A stretch of 64,000 nt of DNA from JBFMAI01 sp040755725. Lineage in GTDB: Bacteria > Planctomycetota > Phycisphaerae > UBA1845 > Fen-1342. A model generated the notes under the pieces. The model saw only the letters and a list, made by a program, of their open reading frames with translations, was not told the origin of the DNA and did not search any database. The stretch's first letter is position 1; the number at the start of each line of letters is the position of its first letter. The DNA lies in contig JBFMAI010000023.1 of NCBI GenBank assembly GCA_040755725.1, positions 62,001 to 126,000 of the forward strand. The letters run 5' to 3'. Made by a program: the position numbers and the translations under genes. Positions 9,994-18,733 of this stretch are shown piece by piece.

Positions 9994-10079
9994 GGGAGGG
10001 CGAGCCTCCCGGCGAGCCGCGGCTCGCCAGTTCCAGCACGCCGGGATCGCCCTGCCGCGTTGCACGACCGCGAAGGCCC
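9994..10079 (+). repeat. Palindromic dispersed repeat, family 1, copy 2
   Basis: It begins GGGAGGGCGAGCCTCCCGGC and continues through GCCGGGATCGCCCTGCC to a degraded right end (GACCGCGAAGGCCCA). It lies between the divergent clpS and ribBA genes. It occupies the space where a longer ribBA leader might otherwise sit. Confidence 0.8.
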
Positions 10080-10137
10080 ACTCCGCAACGGGGCGCGGTA
10101 CAATCAGCTGTCTGAGTCCTGATCGGAGTGCCCCTTG

Positions 10138-11409
10138 ATGCCACCGGAGTCCGCGGCGGACACCCCCGCCAGCCCGTTCGCCCCCATCCCCGAAATTCTC
10201 GACGAGCTGCGCCAGGGCCGGCTCATCATCCTGGTCGACGACGAGGACCGCGAGAACGAGGGCGACCTTGTGTGCCCCGCCCAGGCGATTACGCCGGAAA
10301 AGGTCAACTTCATGCTCCGGCACGGGCGCGGCACGCTGTGCGTCGCGCTCACGCAGGGCCGCTGCAAGCGGCTGCTCCTGACGCCGCAGGTCCCTGACAA
10401 CACCACGCGTTTCGGTACCAACTTCACGATCACCGTGGATGCCGGCCCGCACCTGGGGACGACGACCGGGGTGTCCACGTTCGACCGCGCCACGACGATC
10501 CGCCACCTCGTCGCCGAAGAGGCCGTCCCGGAGGACTTCGTCCGCCCCGGCCACGTCAACCCGCTGATGGCCCGCGAGGGCGGCGTGCTGGTGCGCGGCG
10601 GCCAGACGGAGGGCTCGGTGGACCTGTGCCGGCTGGCGGGGCTGCTGCCCGGGGCCGCCCTGATCGAGATTCTCAACGACGACGGCACGATGGCCCGCGT
10701 GCCGCAACTCGTCGAGTTCTGCCGCCAGCACGGGCTCAAGATGTGTACGATCGCCTCGCTCATCGAGTACCGGATGCAGCGGGAACGGCTGGTCGAGCGG
10801 GTCGAAAGCGTGCCGCTGAAAAACCAGTTCGGCGACTGGCTGCTGATCGCCTACCGGGCCCGCACCGACCCGCACACGCACGTCGCGTTGTGCCGCGGCG
10901 GCGTCGGCGAGCTGGACGCCGCGGGGGCCGTCCACGTCAGCGACGAACCCACCCTCGTCCGCGTCCACTCCGAGTGCCTCACGGGCGACGTGTTCGGTTC
11001 GGCGCGGTGCGAGTGTGGCCAGCAGCTCCGGGCGGCGATGGAGATGATCGCCAAGGAGGGGCGCGGGGCGTTGGTGTATCTGCGGCAGGAAGGCCGCGGC
11101 ATCGGCCTGGAGAACAAGCTGCACGCCTATCGGCTCCAGGATGAGGGATTGGACACGGTGGAGGCGAACCAGGCGCTGGGCTTTCGCGTGGATTACCGCG
11201 ACTACGGGATCGGCGCCCACATCCTGCGCGACATCGGCCTGCACCGCATTCGCATCCTGACCAACAACCCCAAGAAGGTCAGCCGCCTGAGCGTCTATGG
11301 GCTGGAAATCGTCGAGCAACTGCCGCTGGAGATGGTCCCCACCGAGCACAACCGGCGGTACCTGGAAGCGAAAAAGTACAAGCTGGGACACAACCTGCGG
11401 AACGTGTGA
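10138..11409 (+). CDS. ribBA: Bifunctional 3,4-dihydroxy-2-butanone-4-phosphate synthase / GTP cyclohydrolase II (riboflavin synthesis)
   Basis: Residues about 15-210 form the RibB domain, with the acidic motif DDEDRENEGDL and the HTGGTVDLC-like segment TEGSVDLCR. Residues about 215-420 form RibA, with VHSECLTGDVFGSARCECG (three zinc-binding Cys), RQEGRGIGL and NNPKK. Together these make two entry steps of riboflavin synthesis, from ribulose 5-phosphate and GTP. The ATG at 10138 was preferred over the adjacent in-frame TTG at 10135 because GGAG (10125-10128) then has a 9-base spacing. A possible -10 box TACAAT lies at 10099-10104, which leaves a leader of under 30 bases and no room for an FMN riboswitch. 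Confidence 0.96.
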   Translation: MPPESAADTPASPFAPIPEILDELRQGRLIILVDDEDRENEGDLVCPAQAITPEKVNFMLRHGRGTLCVALTQGRCKRLLLTPQVPDNTTRFGTNFTITVDAGPHLGTTTGVSTFDRATTIRHLVAEEAVPEDFVRPGHVNPLMAREGGVLVRGGQTEGSVDLCRLAGLLPGAALIEILNDDGTMARVPQLVEFCRQHGLKMCTIASLIEYRMQRERLVERVESVPLKNQFGDWLLIAYRARTDPHTHVALCRGGVGELDAAGAVHVSDEPTLVRVHSECLTGDVFGSARCECGQQLRAAMEMIAKEGRGALVYLRQEGRGIGLENKLHAYRLQDEGLDTVEANQALGFRVDYRDYGIGAHILRDIGLHRIRILTNNPKKVSRLSVYGLEIVEQLPLEMVPTEHNRRYLEAKKYKLGHNLRNV

Positions 11410-11487
11410 CGCCGGCGGCCGGGCCGCGGGGCGTCTGCGTGGGCTGCCCCGTCTTCGAATCGCGTTTCTCCGGGGGCGGCGAATCGG

Positions 11488-11493
11488 TATACT
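11488..11493 (+). promoter_or_regulatory. Candidate -10 box upstream of the M14 carboxypeptidase gene
   Basis: TATACT stands out in the GC-rich gap about 97 bases before the ATG at 11590. The -35 position (TTTCTC, 11465-11470) is a weak match at a 17-base spacing. Confidence 0.35.
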
Positions 11494-11589
11494 GAGGTCA
11501 TCCGCCCGACCCGACGCACGGCTGGGGCTTGGGCGCCACAGCGGCGAAGCCGGGCACGGCCACGGACCGTCCACTTCAGGAGCTGAGAG

Positions 11590-13047
11590 ATGCGCCTCCG
11601 CCTACCGATCCGACAACATTCCTGTTTCGCCTTGGCCCTCGCTTTGCTGGTTCTGATCGGCGGCCCGCTCGTGGCCGTTGCGGACCAGCCGCCGGCGAAC
11701 CCGTCACCCCGCTCGATTGTCATTGAGCTACCCGTCACGCCCGACCAGATCTACGAGGTGCTCGCGCTGGATCTGGATATCTGGAGCGTCGCGCCAGACG
11801 GCTGCTCGCTGGACCTGTGCGTGTCGGCAGCGGAGCTGGAGGAGTTGCGGCTGCGCGGCTACGAGCCGGTGGTCGTCGATCCGGACTTCTATGCGACGTG
11901 GGAACGGCAGCGCGCGGCGATGGGCCGCGGGTCCGTCGATGAATGGACCGAGTACCGTACGATGGCCCAAGTGGACGCGTTCCTGTTGTCGCTGCACGCG
12001 GCGTACCCCGACATCAGTGCCCCGATCACGATCGGCTTGTCCATCGAGGGTCGGCCGATCAACGGCCTGCGCATCAGCGACAACGCGGCCACCGTCGAGC
12101 CGCAGGAGCCGGCGATCTTCGTCGTCGGCTGCCACCATGCTCGCGAGTGGATATCGGTCGAGGTGCCGCTGTATCTCGCCGACCAGCTTCTGCGCAACTA
12201 CGCCACCAACCCCGCCATCCGCCGCCTTGTCAACGCCGGTGAGATCTGGATCGTCCCCGTGCTGAACCCGGACGGCTACGTCTATACCTGGACCACCAAC
12301 CGCCAGTGGCGCAAGAACCGGCGCAACAACGGCAACGGGACGTACGGCGTGGACCTGAACCGGAATTACTCCTACAAATGGGGCGGCAGCGGATCGAGCG
12401 GCACGCCGGGCAGCGAAACCTACCGCGGCACGGCCCCGTTCAGCGAGCCGGAAACCGCCGCCGTGCGGGACTTGTTTGCGGCGCGCGACTTCGCGGCCGG
12501 CCTGTCGTACCACAGCTACGGCCAGAAAGTGATGTGCCCGTGGGGCTATACGACGGCGGCGCCGCCGAACAGCGCGTACCTCGAAGGCCTCGTCGCCGAC
12601 ATGGCCGCGATCATCAATTCACACAATCCCCCGCAGCCGTACACCAGCGGTCGCATCGGCGTCCATCTGTACATCGCCGACGGCATCTTCGAGGACTGGG
12701 TCTACGGCGTACACGGCGAACCCGGGGTCATCGTCGAGTTGCGGCCGGTCGGTTCCCCGGGATTCGTGCTGCCGCCGGAGCAGATTCTGCCAACCTGTGT
12801 GGAGAACTTCCCCGCCGCGCTGTATCTAATTGATGAAGCGTTCGGGCTTTCGCTCGCAGGTGACTTGAATTGTGACGGGTTGGTGAATTTTGGCGATATC
12901 AACCCCTTTGTACTCGCGCTGACCAACCCGGGCAGTTACACCACCGCCTTCCCGGACTGCAACATCATGAATGGCGACATCAACGGCGACGGGCTTGTGG
13001 ACTTCGGCGACATTAACCCCTTCGTGCGGCTGCTGACCGGCCCGTAG
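11590..13047 (+). CDS. Secreted zinc carboxypeptidase (peptidase M14) with a double dockerin-like tail
   Basis: AGGAG lies 7 bases before the ATG, which opens a signal peptide ending near LVAVADQ. The M14 zinc site begins with His183-x-x-Glu186 in CHHAREW. DLNRNYSYKW supplies the substrate-binding Asn-Arg pair, LSYHSYGQ the third zinc ligand and GVIVELRP the catalytic Glu. The C-terminus holds two dockerin-like calcium loops, DLNCDGLVNFGDINPFV and DINGDGLVDFGDINPFV. The enzyme should trim C-terminal residues from peptides outside the cell. It shares its tail type with the C1 protease at 5117, and both may act on the same protein substrates. Confidence 0.93.
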   Translation: MRLRLPIRQHSCFALALALLVLIGGPLVAVADQPPANPSPRSIVIELPVTPDQIYEVLALDLDIWSVAPDGCSLDLCVSAAELEELRLRGYEPVVVDPDFYATWERQRAAMGRGSVDEWTEYRTMAQVDAFLLSLHAAYPDISAPITIGLSIEGRPINGLRISDNAATVEPQEPAIFVVGCHHAREWISVEVPLYLADQLLRNYATNPAIRRLVNAGEIWIVPVLNPDGYVYTWTTNRQWRKNRRNNGNGTYGVDLNRNYSYKWGGSGSSGTPGSETYRGTAPFSEPETAAVRDLFAARDFAAGLSYHSYGQKVMCPWGYTTAAPPNSAYLEGLVADMAAIINSHNPPQPYTSGRIGVHLYIADGIFEDWVYGVHGEPGVIVELRPVGSPGFVLPPEQILPTCVENFPAALYLIDEAFGLSLAGDLNCDGLVNFGDINPFVLALTNPGSYTTAFPDCNIMNGDINGDGLVDFGDINPFVRLLTGP

Positions 13048-13095
13048 CGGCGCAAGCCGGCGGGAACGCGGGAACGTCGGACCGACGGCGGCAAT

Positions 13096-13405
13096 GCAGC
13101 GTTGGCACAGACGCTGATATGGGACGCGGAGAACCGGCTGGTGCGGGTGGCGCCGACGCCGGGGCAGTATTCCCCGCCGCCGGATGGGGCGCGGAGTGTG
13201 GAGTTCGGGCATGATTACCTGGGTCGGCGAGTGCTGAACTGCGTCCGGGTGTAGGCCCCCAACACTGAACAACGGTGCCGGCGGGTTGACCAGCAGGTGT
13301 ACGATTGGGTAGGCCCCAGCCCGAACGGCTGGGCAACGACGCCAATGGTCCGGCGGCAGTTCGTGTGGAGCGGGTGGCGGATGCTGTTGGAGCTTGAGGG
13401 GAACA
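13096..13405 (+). pseudogene. RHS-repeat protein remnant, plus strand
   Basis: The frame from 13099 gives TLIWDAENRLVRVAP and VEFGHDYLGRRVLN and then stops at 13252. The adjacent frame from 13297 continues with VYDWVG and FVWSGWRMLLELEG. This is the classic RHS/YD-repeat core broken by frameshifts and stops, with no start or upstream repeats. It converges on a second RHS remnant of opposite orientation. Confidence 0.75.
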
Positions 13406-13782
13406 TCGGCGTCCCGGCGCGGAATGCGGTTGTGGGGAGCATCGCCGTCCCGCCGGCCAATCCGTTCACCGTGTCGCCGTTGAACGCCAGGGCGGTGATG
13501 ATCGGGATCGCCGCCTCGGCGGGGTCGCGGGTCAGGAAGCGGCCTATGCTGCTGAGGATAAAGCGGTTACGGGCGCACCACAGCGACATCGACGACGCGC
13601 TCAGCCCCGGTGCTCGCGTTGAACACCCCCGGCTCCAGGAACAATCCCTGGAACCCCACCCGATTCACCGGCGGCGCCCAGCCGGGCGGCGCCCCCGGCG
13701 GCGGGAGCGCCTCCGCCGTCACCACCCGCCCGTGCGGCTCGTAGGCGTACTGCCACACGACTGGCGGCGGCGTGGGTGACTG
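13400..13782 (-). pseudogene. RHS-repeat protein remnant, minus strand
   Basis: On the minus strand, one frame reads WQYAYEPHGRVVTAEALPPP and NRVGFQGLFLE. A second frame then reads RNRFILSSIGRFLTRDP and ITALAFNGDTVNGLAGG. These are the end-of-core segments of an RHS protein, where GRFLTRDP corresponds to the conserved 'GRFxxRDP' motif. The frame is broken near 13590-13610. The fragment abuts the stop codon of the oxidoreductase gene at 13783. Confidence 0.75.
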
Positions 13783-14976
13783 CTACTTGATCTCGCTCAG
13801 TTTCACCGCGGCCCGGTGCTTAGCGGCCAGCAGGGCCGCTTCCAGGACGCGCTGCGTTTCGTAGGCGTCGGCGAAATCGGGCAGGGGCACGGTCGGCTGC
13901 CGGCCGCCCAGCACGGCCATCATGTCCGCCACCATGTTCACGAACGTGTGCTCGTAGCCGATGATGTGGCCGTCGGGCCACCAGGCGCCGGCGTAGGGGT
14001 GCTCGCCCGCCGACGTACACATGATCCGGCGCCAGCCGGCGGTGGCCTTTTCCTCGCGGTTGTCGAACCACCACAGGACGTTCATGTCCTCGAAGTCAAA
14101 GCGCAGAGCGCCGTGCTCCCCGTTGATCTCGATGCGGTTGTTGTTCTGGTTGCCGGTGGCCAGGCGGGTAGCTTCGAAGCTGCCCACCGTGCCGGTCTTG
14201 AAGCGGGCCAGGAACAGCACGCAATCGTCCACGTCGCTCTTGCCGGTCTGGTTCCGCGCGCTCGCCCCGCCGGCGGCGATGCCGCTGCGGGCCGGCCCCG
14301 CCGACGGCAACGGCCGGTCCACCACGAAAGTTTCGGCGATCGCCCCGCTCACCTCGACGATTTCGTCGCCCGTGATGAAGCGGACCATGTCGATGATGTG
14401 CGCGTTGAGATCGCCGTGCGCCCCGCTGCCGGCGTACTTCTTCTGAAACCGCCACGCGAGCGGCGTGTCCGGGCCGCCCCAGCTCTGGAGGTACGCGGCC
14501 CGCACGTGGTAGATGCGCCCGAGCCGGCCGGCCTTCACGAGTCGGTGCGCCAGGGCGACCGCCGGGCAGCGCCGGTAGTTGTACCACACGAACGTTTGGG
14601 CCTTTCGCGCGCGGGCGGCGGCGTTCTTCATCTGGCGGGCGTCTTTGAGCGTGTGGGCCAGGGGCTTTTCGCAGGCGACGTGCTTGCCGGCGGCTAGGGC
14701 GGCGCAGGCCTGCTCGGCGTGCATGTAGTTGGGCGTGCTGACATCGACGAGGTCGATTTCGGGCCGCTTGACGACGTCCTTCCAGTTGGTGTTGTAGTTC
14801 ATCCAGCCCCAGCGGTCCGCGAACGGCGCCAGCGCGATCAGGTCCAGCCCCGCGATGGTGTGCATGACGGGGATGCGCGGCAGGTTGAAGAAGCGCGCAG
14901 CCTTGAGGTAGGCGTTGCTGTGCGCCCGGCCCATGAACTTCTGCCCCAGCAGGGCGACATTGCAGACGTCCGACAT
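13783..14976 (-). CDS. Gfo/Idh/MocA-family NAD(P)-dependent oxidoreductase
   Basis: The ATG at 14974-14976 was chosen because GGAGG lies 7-8 bases upstream; a GTG 15 bases further upstream would place that site inside the gene. The 397-residue protein has a Rossmann fold (VALLGQKFMGRAHSNAY), the STPNYMHAEQA strand-helix, the signature CEKPLA near residue 105, and the C-terminal domain helix GDLNAHIIDMVRFI with the catalytic-type His. Enzymes of this family oxidise or reduce sugars or inositols. The divergent GH20-like gene 256 bases away supports a carbohydrate role, though the substrate is unknown. Confidence 0.9.
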   Translation of the reverse strand: MSDVCNVALLGQKFMGRAHSNAYLKAARFFNLPRIPVMHTIAGLDLIALAPFADRWGWMNYNTNWKDVVKRPEIDLVDVSTPNYMHAEQACAALAAGKHVACEKPLAHTLKDARQMKNAAARARKAQTFVWYNYRRCPAVALAHRLVKAGRLGRIYHVRAAYLQSWGGPDTPLAWRFQKKYAGSGAHGDLNAHIIDMVRFITGDEIVEVSGAIAETFVVDRPLPSAGPARSGIAAGGASARNQTGKSDVDDCVLFLARFKTGTVGSFEATRLATGNQNNNRIEINGEHGALRFDFEDMNVLWWFDNREEKATAGWRRIMCTSAGEHPYAGAWWPDGHIIGYEHTFVNMVADMMAVLGGRQPTVPLPDFADAYETQRVLEAALLAAKHRAAVKLSEIK

Positions 14977-15220
14977 GCGCGTGCCTCCCACCGACGCCCC
15001 CGCACCGCGAGGCGCCGCTGCTCTCCAGGGGCGTATCGTGGCCGACCGCCGACCGCGACCGCCGGGTCGACCGCGGCCGGGCCACCCCTGCGGCCCGCGC
15101 CGCGGGCCGGATGCCGGCCGGAGAAGTGCGGAAACCCCTAGCGTTTTTGGGCGGGTTTGTCAAGCACCGCGCCGACGTGTTCGCGTCCGATCGACCCCGC
15201 GGAGCGGCCCTTGAAGCGGG

Positions 15221-15226
15221 TAGAAT
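15221..15226 (+). promoter_or_regulatory. Candidate -10 box placing transcription start at the ATG of the GH20-like gene
   Basis: TAGAAT ends 6 bases before the ATG at 15233. If functional, the transcript would start at or within a few bases of the start codon, making the mRNA nearly leaderless. This fits the absence of a Shine-Dalgarno sequence there. Confidence 0.35.
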
Positions 15227-15232
15227 GCCCGG

Positions 15233-16738
15233 ATGCCGTTCATCGGGTGGTCCATGGACGTGGCCCGCGAGCAGTCGCCGTCGGAGGCACGGCTGCGCGA
15301 TGTGCTGGCCCGATCGCGGACCGCGGGCTACAACGCTGTCGCGCTCTACCTGGAGCACCGCTTCGCGTACCCCTCCGCCCCGTGGGCCGCCGGTGCGGGC
15401 TGTCTGACGCCCGCTGTCGTCCGACGGCTGGCGACCGACGCCCGTTCCCAGTCGCTGCGGCTGGTCCCGTTTCTCAACACGCTCGGGCACATGGAGGGGT
15501 TCATCCGTTCCGCAGGCGGCGCATGGCTGGCGGAGGGACGGGGGCGGTTCGGCGGCGTCCAGATGTGCGCTACCCGACCGGAGTGCGTTGCCTTCGCCCG
15601 CGGCCTCGTCGCCGATGTCCTGGGAGCTTTCGACGACGAGTGGATGCACCTCGGCGGCGATGAAACGCGGCAGCTCGGTCAGTGTCCGGCCTGCGCGGAG
15701 CGGGTGGCCGCGGTCGGTGCCGGCGGGTTGTATGCGGAGTATTTCGCGCCTTTGTGTCGCTTTGTGCTGGAGCGCGGACGCCGGCCGTGCCTGTGGGGGG
15801 ACATGCTGCTCCAGCACCCGGGTGCCCTGGACGCCATTCCGCGCCAGACCGTCATTTTCGACTGGCAGTACTTCAAGCGGCCGCGGGAAAGCACGGCGGT
15901 ATTCCGGCAGCGCGGTTTCGACGTCGTGTGCTGCCCCAGCCTTCAGACGTACAACGCGGGCTGGTGCTTCCTGCCGGCGTCGCAGCAGAACATCGACGAC
16001 CACGCCGCCGACGCCCGTGCGGCCGGGGCCCTCGGCGTGTGCGTGACGACGTGGGAGCTGTGCTGGTTCACGGCCTACGCGACGATTTGGCCCCTGATCT
16101 ACGCAGCGGGGCGACGGCTGGCGCACGGGATGCCGTGGGCGGAGGCCCTGGCGACGGAAGGTGGACCCGGATACGCCGCGGCGGCGGAAATCGTCGGCGA
16201 GCGCATTCCCCAACTGAGCGAGTTCCTGCGGCCGGGTACATGGCGGTCGCTCCGGCGACACCTGGCGATGAGTCTGGATCCCTTCGCGCTGTGGCGGGCG
16301 TGGCGGACCGAGGTGTGCGGACAGGTGGGCGACGAACTCCTGCGGCTGTGCGACGAGGCAGACACCCACCTGCCTGACGATAACCCCCTCCACTGGGCGA
16401 TCAACTTGCACCGGGTGGCGGTGCGGTGGGTGCGGGCCGTCGAGCAGGCGGCCGGCGCCTACGCCGTCGGCGATCTGTCGTCCTGTGTGTGCCACCTCCG
16501 GGAGGGGGCGGATTGGCTGGCGCGTCTGCGACCGGGTTTGGAGCGGGTGGCGGCCGACGGGGGTTCGAGCGCCGACGTGCCGCGTCTTGACCGGCTGATC
16601 GGTGAGGTCATGCGCGTGTGTCAGCGTCTCGAGGGGCTGCCGGCGGCCGGCCACCGCCCCGCGTTTGAAACGCTCGTGCATGACGCGTACATACCCGGCG
16701 ATCAGGCCGCGTGGTGTACGTCGCCCGACGTCCATTGA
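15233..16738 (+). CDS. Glycoside hydrolase family 20-like protein (beta-hexosaminidase type)
   Basis: The 501-residue protein has a TIM-barrel pattern with the family signature MHLGGDE (Asp143-Glu144 as catalytic pair) after a PFLNTLGHMEGF strand, and later WGDMLLQHP and FDWQYFKRP. Family 20 enzymes release N-acetylglucosamine or N-acetylgalactosamine from glycans by substrate-assisted catalysis. No signal peptide is visible, so it is probably cytoplasmic or an ancestor has lost export. It lacks the usual N-terminal domain 2 of secreted hexosaminidases and has a helical C-terminal part of about 150 residues. It is divergent enough that the exact activity is uncertain. Confidence 0.82.
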   Translation: MPFIGWSMDVAREQSPSEARLRDVLARSRTAGYNAVALYLEHRFAYPSAPWAAGAGCLTPAVVRRLATDARSQSLRLVPFLNTLGHMEGFIRSAGGAWLAEGRGRFGGVQMCATRPECVAFARGLVADVLGAFDDEWMHLGGDETRQLGQCPACAERVAAVGAGGLYAEYFAPLCRFVLERGRRPCLWGDMLLQHPGALDAIPRQTVIFDWQYFKRPRESTAVFRQRGFDVVCCPSLQTYNAGWCFLPASQQNIDDHAADARAAGALGVCVTTWELCWFTAYATIWPLIYAAGRRLAHGMPWAEALATEGGPGYAAAAEIVGERIPQLSEFLRPGTWRSLRRHLAMSLDPFALWRAWRTEVCGQVGDELLRLCDEADTHLPDDNPLHWAINLHRVAVRWVRAVEQAAGAYAVGDLSSCVCHLREGADWLARLRPGLERVAADGGSSADVPRLDRLIGEVMRVCQRLEGLPAAGHRPAFETLVHDAYIPGDQAAWCTSPDVH

Positions 16739-16792
16739 CGGCCCGGGAGAACCCGAGCGCCTTCAACGGAAACGCGGCGGGGCGCGTGCGCG

Positions 16793-17734
16793 TCATGTTG
16801 GGCGGACCACCGGGTCGAGCTTGGGCAACGTGAACGTCACGCCCTCGTCAGGGGCGTCCACTTCCTCGACTTTGTGGATGCCGTGGCCGCACAGGTAGGT
16901 CAGCACCCCCTGGACGATGTCCTCGGGCGCGCTGGCCCCCGAGGTGACACCGACCCGCGCCACGCCGTCGAGCCAGCGGGCGTCGATGTCCTCGGGTCCG
17001 TCAATCAGGTGCGCCGCGACGCCGCGCGCCCGGGCCACCTCGGTCAACCGTTGTGAGTTGGAGGAGTTGCGCGAGCCGACGACCAGCAGCAGGTCGATCC
17101 GGTCACAGATGGACTTGACCGCGGTCTGACGGTTCTGCGTGGCGTAGCAGATGTCGTCGGTGGGCGGCAGCTCCAGGTGCGGGTAGCGGCGGCGCAGCAA
17201 GTCGACGATCGCCCGCGTGTCATCTTGGCTGAGCGTCGTCTGTGTCAGGATGATGCCGGGTTGCCGCGGGTCCAACTCGATCCGCTCGGCGTCGGCGAGG
17301 CCGCCGACCAGGACGGTCGCCTCCGGCGCCTGGCCCATCGTTCCGATCATCTCGTCGTGACCGGCGTGGCCGATGAGGATGATCCGGTAGCCGCGCTTGA
17401 CGTACCGGCGGACCTCGACGTGGACCTTGCGCACCAGTGGGCAGGTCGCGTCGATGACGTGCAGGCCGCGGCGCTCGGCCTCGGCGTAGACCGCCGGCGG
17501 CGAGCCGTGGGCGGAAAGGACCGTCACGGCCCCGGTGGGAACCTCGTCGAGCTCTTCCACGAACACGGCGCCGTGGGCCCGCAGGCGCTGCACGACGTGG
17601 TAGTTGTGGACGATTTCCTTGCGGACGTAGACCGGGGCGCCGTAGCGCTCCAGGGCCAGCTCGACGGCCCGGATCGCGCGCTCCACGCCCGCGCAGAACC
17701 CCCGCGGCTTGGCCAACACCGCCAGTTTGCTCAT
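16793..17734 (-). CDS. ispH: 4-hydroxy-3-methylbut-2-enyl diphosphate reductase IspH (LytB)
   Basis: IspH catalyses the last step of the MEP isoprenoid pathway and makes IPP and DMAPP. The three cluster cysteines are present: Cys14 in RGFCAGVERA, Cys98 in DATCPLV and Cys196 in ICYATQNRQ. Substrate-binding HNYHVV, SAHG and SGASAPE motifs are also in place. The 313-residue length is standard. It is cytoplasmic and oxygen-sensitive. It is convergent with the GH20-like gene (54-base gap), and the metallophosphatase gene lies upstream on the same strand. Confidence 0.97.
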   Translation of the reverse strand: MSKLAVLAKPRGFCAGVERAIRAVELALERYGAPVYVRKEIVHNYHVVQRLRAHGAVFVEELDEVPTGAVTVLSAHGSPPAVYAEAERRGLHVIDATCPLVRKVHVEVRRYVKRGYRIILIGHAGHDEMIGTMGQAPEATVLVGGLADAERIELDPRQPGIILTQTTLSQDDTRAIVDLLRRRYPHLELPPTDDICYATQNRQTAVKSICDRIDLLLVVGSRNSSNSQRLTEVARARGVAAHLIDGPEDIDARWLDGVARVGVTSGASAPEDIVQGVLTYLCGHGIHKVEEVDAPDEGVTFTLPKLDPVVRPT

Positions 17735-17815
17735 CGCCTGCTCGATGGGTCGCCTCCGCCGGCTTCCGGCGCCTCGGCCGCGCCCACCGTCATTATAGAC
17801 GGCGCCGTGGTCCCC

Positions 17816-18676
17816 TCACGCCACGCTGACAAACTTGCGGATGCTCCGTTCCAACTCGTCGCCGCTGTAGCGCCGGCGCAGGTCGAGTGGCAGGAACACG
17901 CCGTGCGAGTGCTCGCTGGCCAGCACGAATAGCCGACTCATGCGGAGGTAGCCCATCTCCTGGGGCGTGTGTCCGACGATGAACCAGTCCACTCCCAGCC
18001 GTTGCGCAAACAGCTCGACCGCTTCCGGGGTCTGAAAACGCCCCCACACCAGGGCGTAAGCGGCCCCGCCGGGTTCGAGGTCCGCGGCCGTCGGGGCCCG
18101 GTCGAACACCGACCAGTCGAAGTGGTCGGCATAGAAGCCGTCGGGCAGGCTGTGGGCGAGGAAGATGCCGTTGGCCAGCCGGGCGCCCAATGGTAGCGAC
18201 GCGATGTAATCGTTGACGGCCTCGAGGACGGACGGGGCACCGCGACCGTAACGCAGGCGCACGCCACGCTCAAAATCGGCCAGCACGCACCGGCCGCCTT
18301 TCGTGATCTCGTGATTGCGGAGCTGCGACAGCTCGTGGTTGGACTGGAGGAAAAAGACGTTGTCGGGGAAACGGCACTTCCAGGCAGCCGCCGCGACCAA
18401 CAGGTCGATCGAAGTGTCCACGCCGGTCGGCGGCTCGGGCTCCTGGTGGATCAACTCGTGGAGCACGACGACCCGGGCGGGGCTGTGCTCCAGGTCGCAG
18501 AAGCGTTGGAGCTTCTCGAAGTTGCGCAGGTGGCCGTGGAGGTCGCCGGTCATGACGAGCTGCCCGGCCCGCCCAAACGTCAGCAACGAGCCGCGTCGGT
18601 TGGGATCCTCGCGGATGAGCTGGGCCGCGTCGTGCAACGTGCGGCCGTCGCGTTCGGCATCGGGGGTCGTCTTCAC
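17816..18676 (-). CDS. Calcineurin-like metallophosphoesterase with a non-canonical second metal motif
   Basis: The first motif is intact (Asp45 and His47 in TGDLHGH), as are SNHE (Asn113-His114-Glu115) and the late GHTP. The usual second motif GDxxDRG, which supplies the bridging Asp, is replaced by LHELIHQE at residues 72-79, leaving His and Glu as candidate ligands. The 286-residue length fits a stand-alone phosphatase. The start is a GTG at 18676. The Ser/Thr kinase gene ends 57 bases upstream on the same strand, so the pair is probably one operon and the protein may reverse that kinase's phosphorylations. That role is inference. Confidence 0.8.
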   Translation of the reverse strand: MKTTPDAERDGRTLHDAAQLIREDPNRRGSLLTFGRAGQLVMTGDLHGHLRNFEKLQRFCDLEHSPARVVVLHELIHQEPEPPTGVDTSIDLLVAAAAWKCRFPDNVFFLQSNHELSQLRNHEITKGGRCVLADFERGVRLRYGRGAPSVLEAVNDYIASLPLGARLANGIFLAHSLPDGFYADHFDWSVFDRAPTAADLEPGGAAYALVWGRFQTPEAVELFAQRLGVDWFIVGHTPQEMGYLRMSRLFVLASEHSHGVFLPLDLRRRYSGDELERSIRKFVSVA

Positions 18677-18733
18677 GCGCTTCTCGCACCCGCGGACTTC
18701 ATGGCGACAGGTTCCCGGCCCGCGGGCCGTCTG

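Noticed and set aside
10080..10137. An FMN riboswitch before ribBA
   Set aside because: The candidate promoter leaves under 30 bases of leader, and the region upstream is a dispersed repeat. No RFN-like conserved segments were seen.
14096..16735. An 879-codon open frame on the minus strand opposite the GH20-like gene and part of the oxidoreductase gene
   Set aside because: It lies antisense or out of frame to two clear genes, is rich in Arg, Pro and Ala as expected from shadow frames in GC-rich DNA, and has no recognisable domain. The same holds for long shadows at 2381-4669, 7571-9460, 32093-34297 and 42925-45240.
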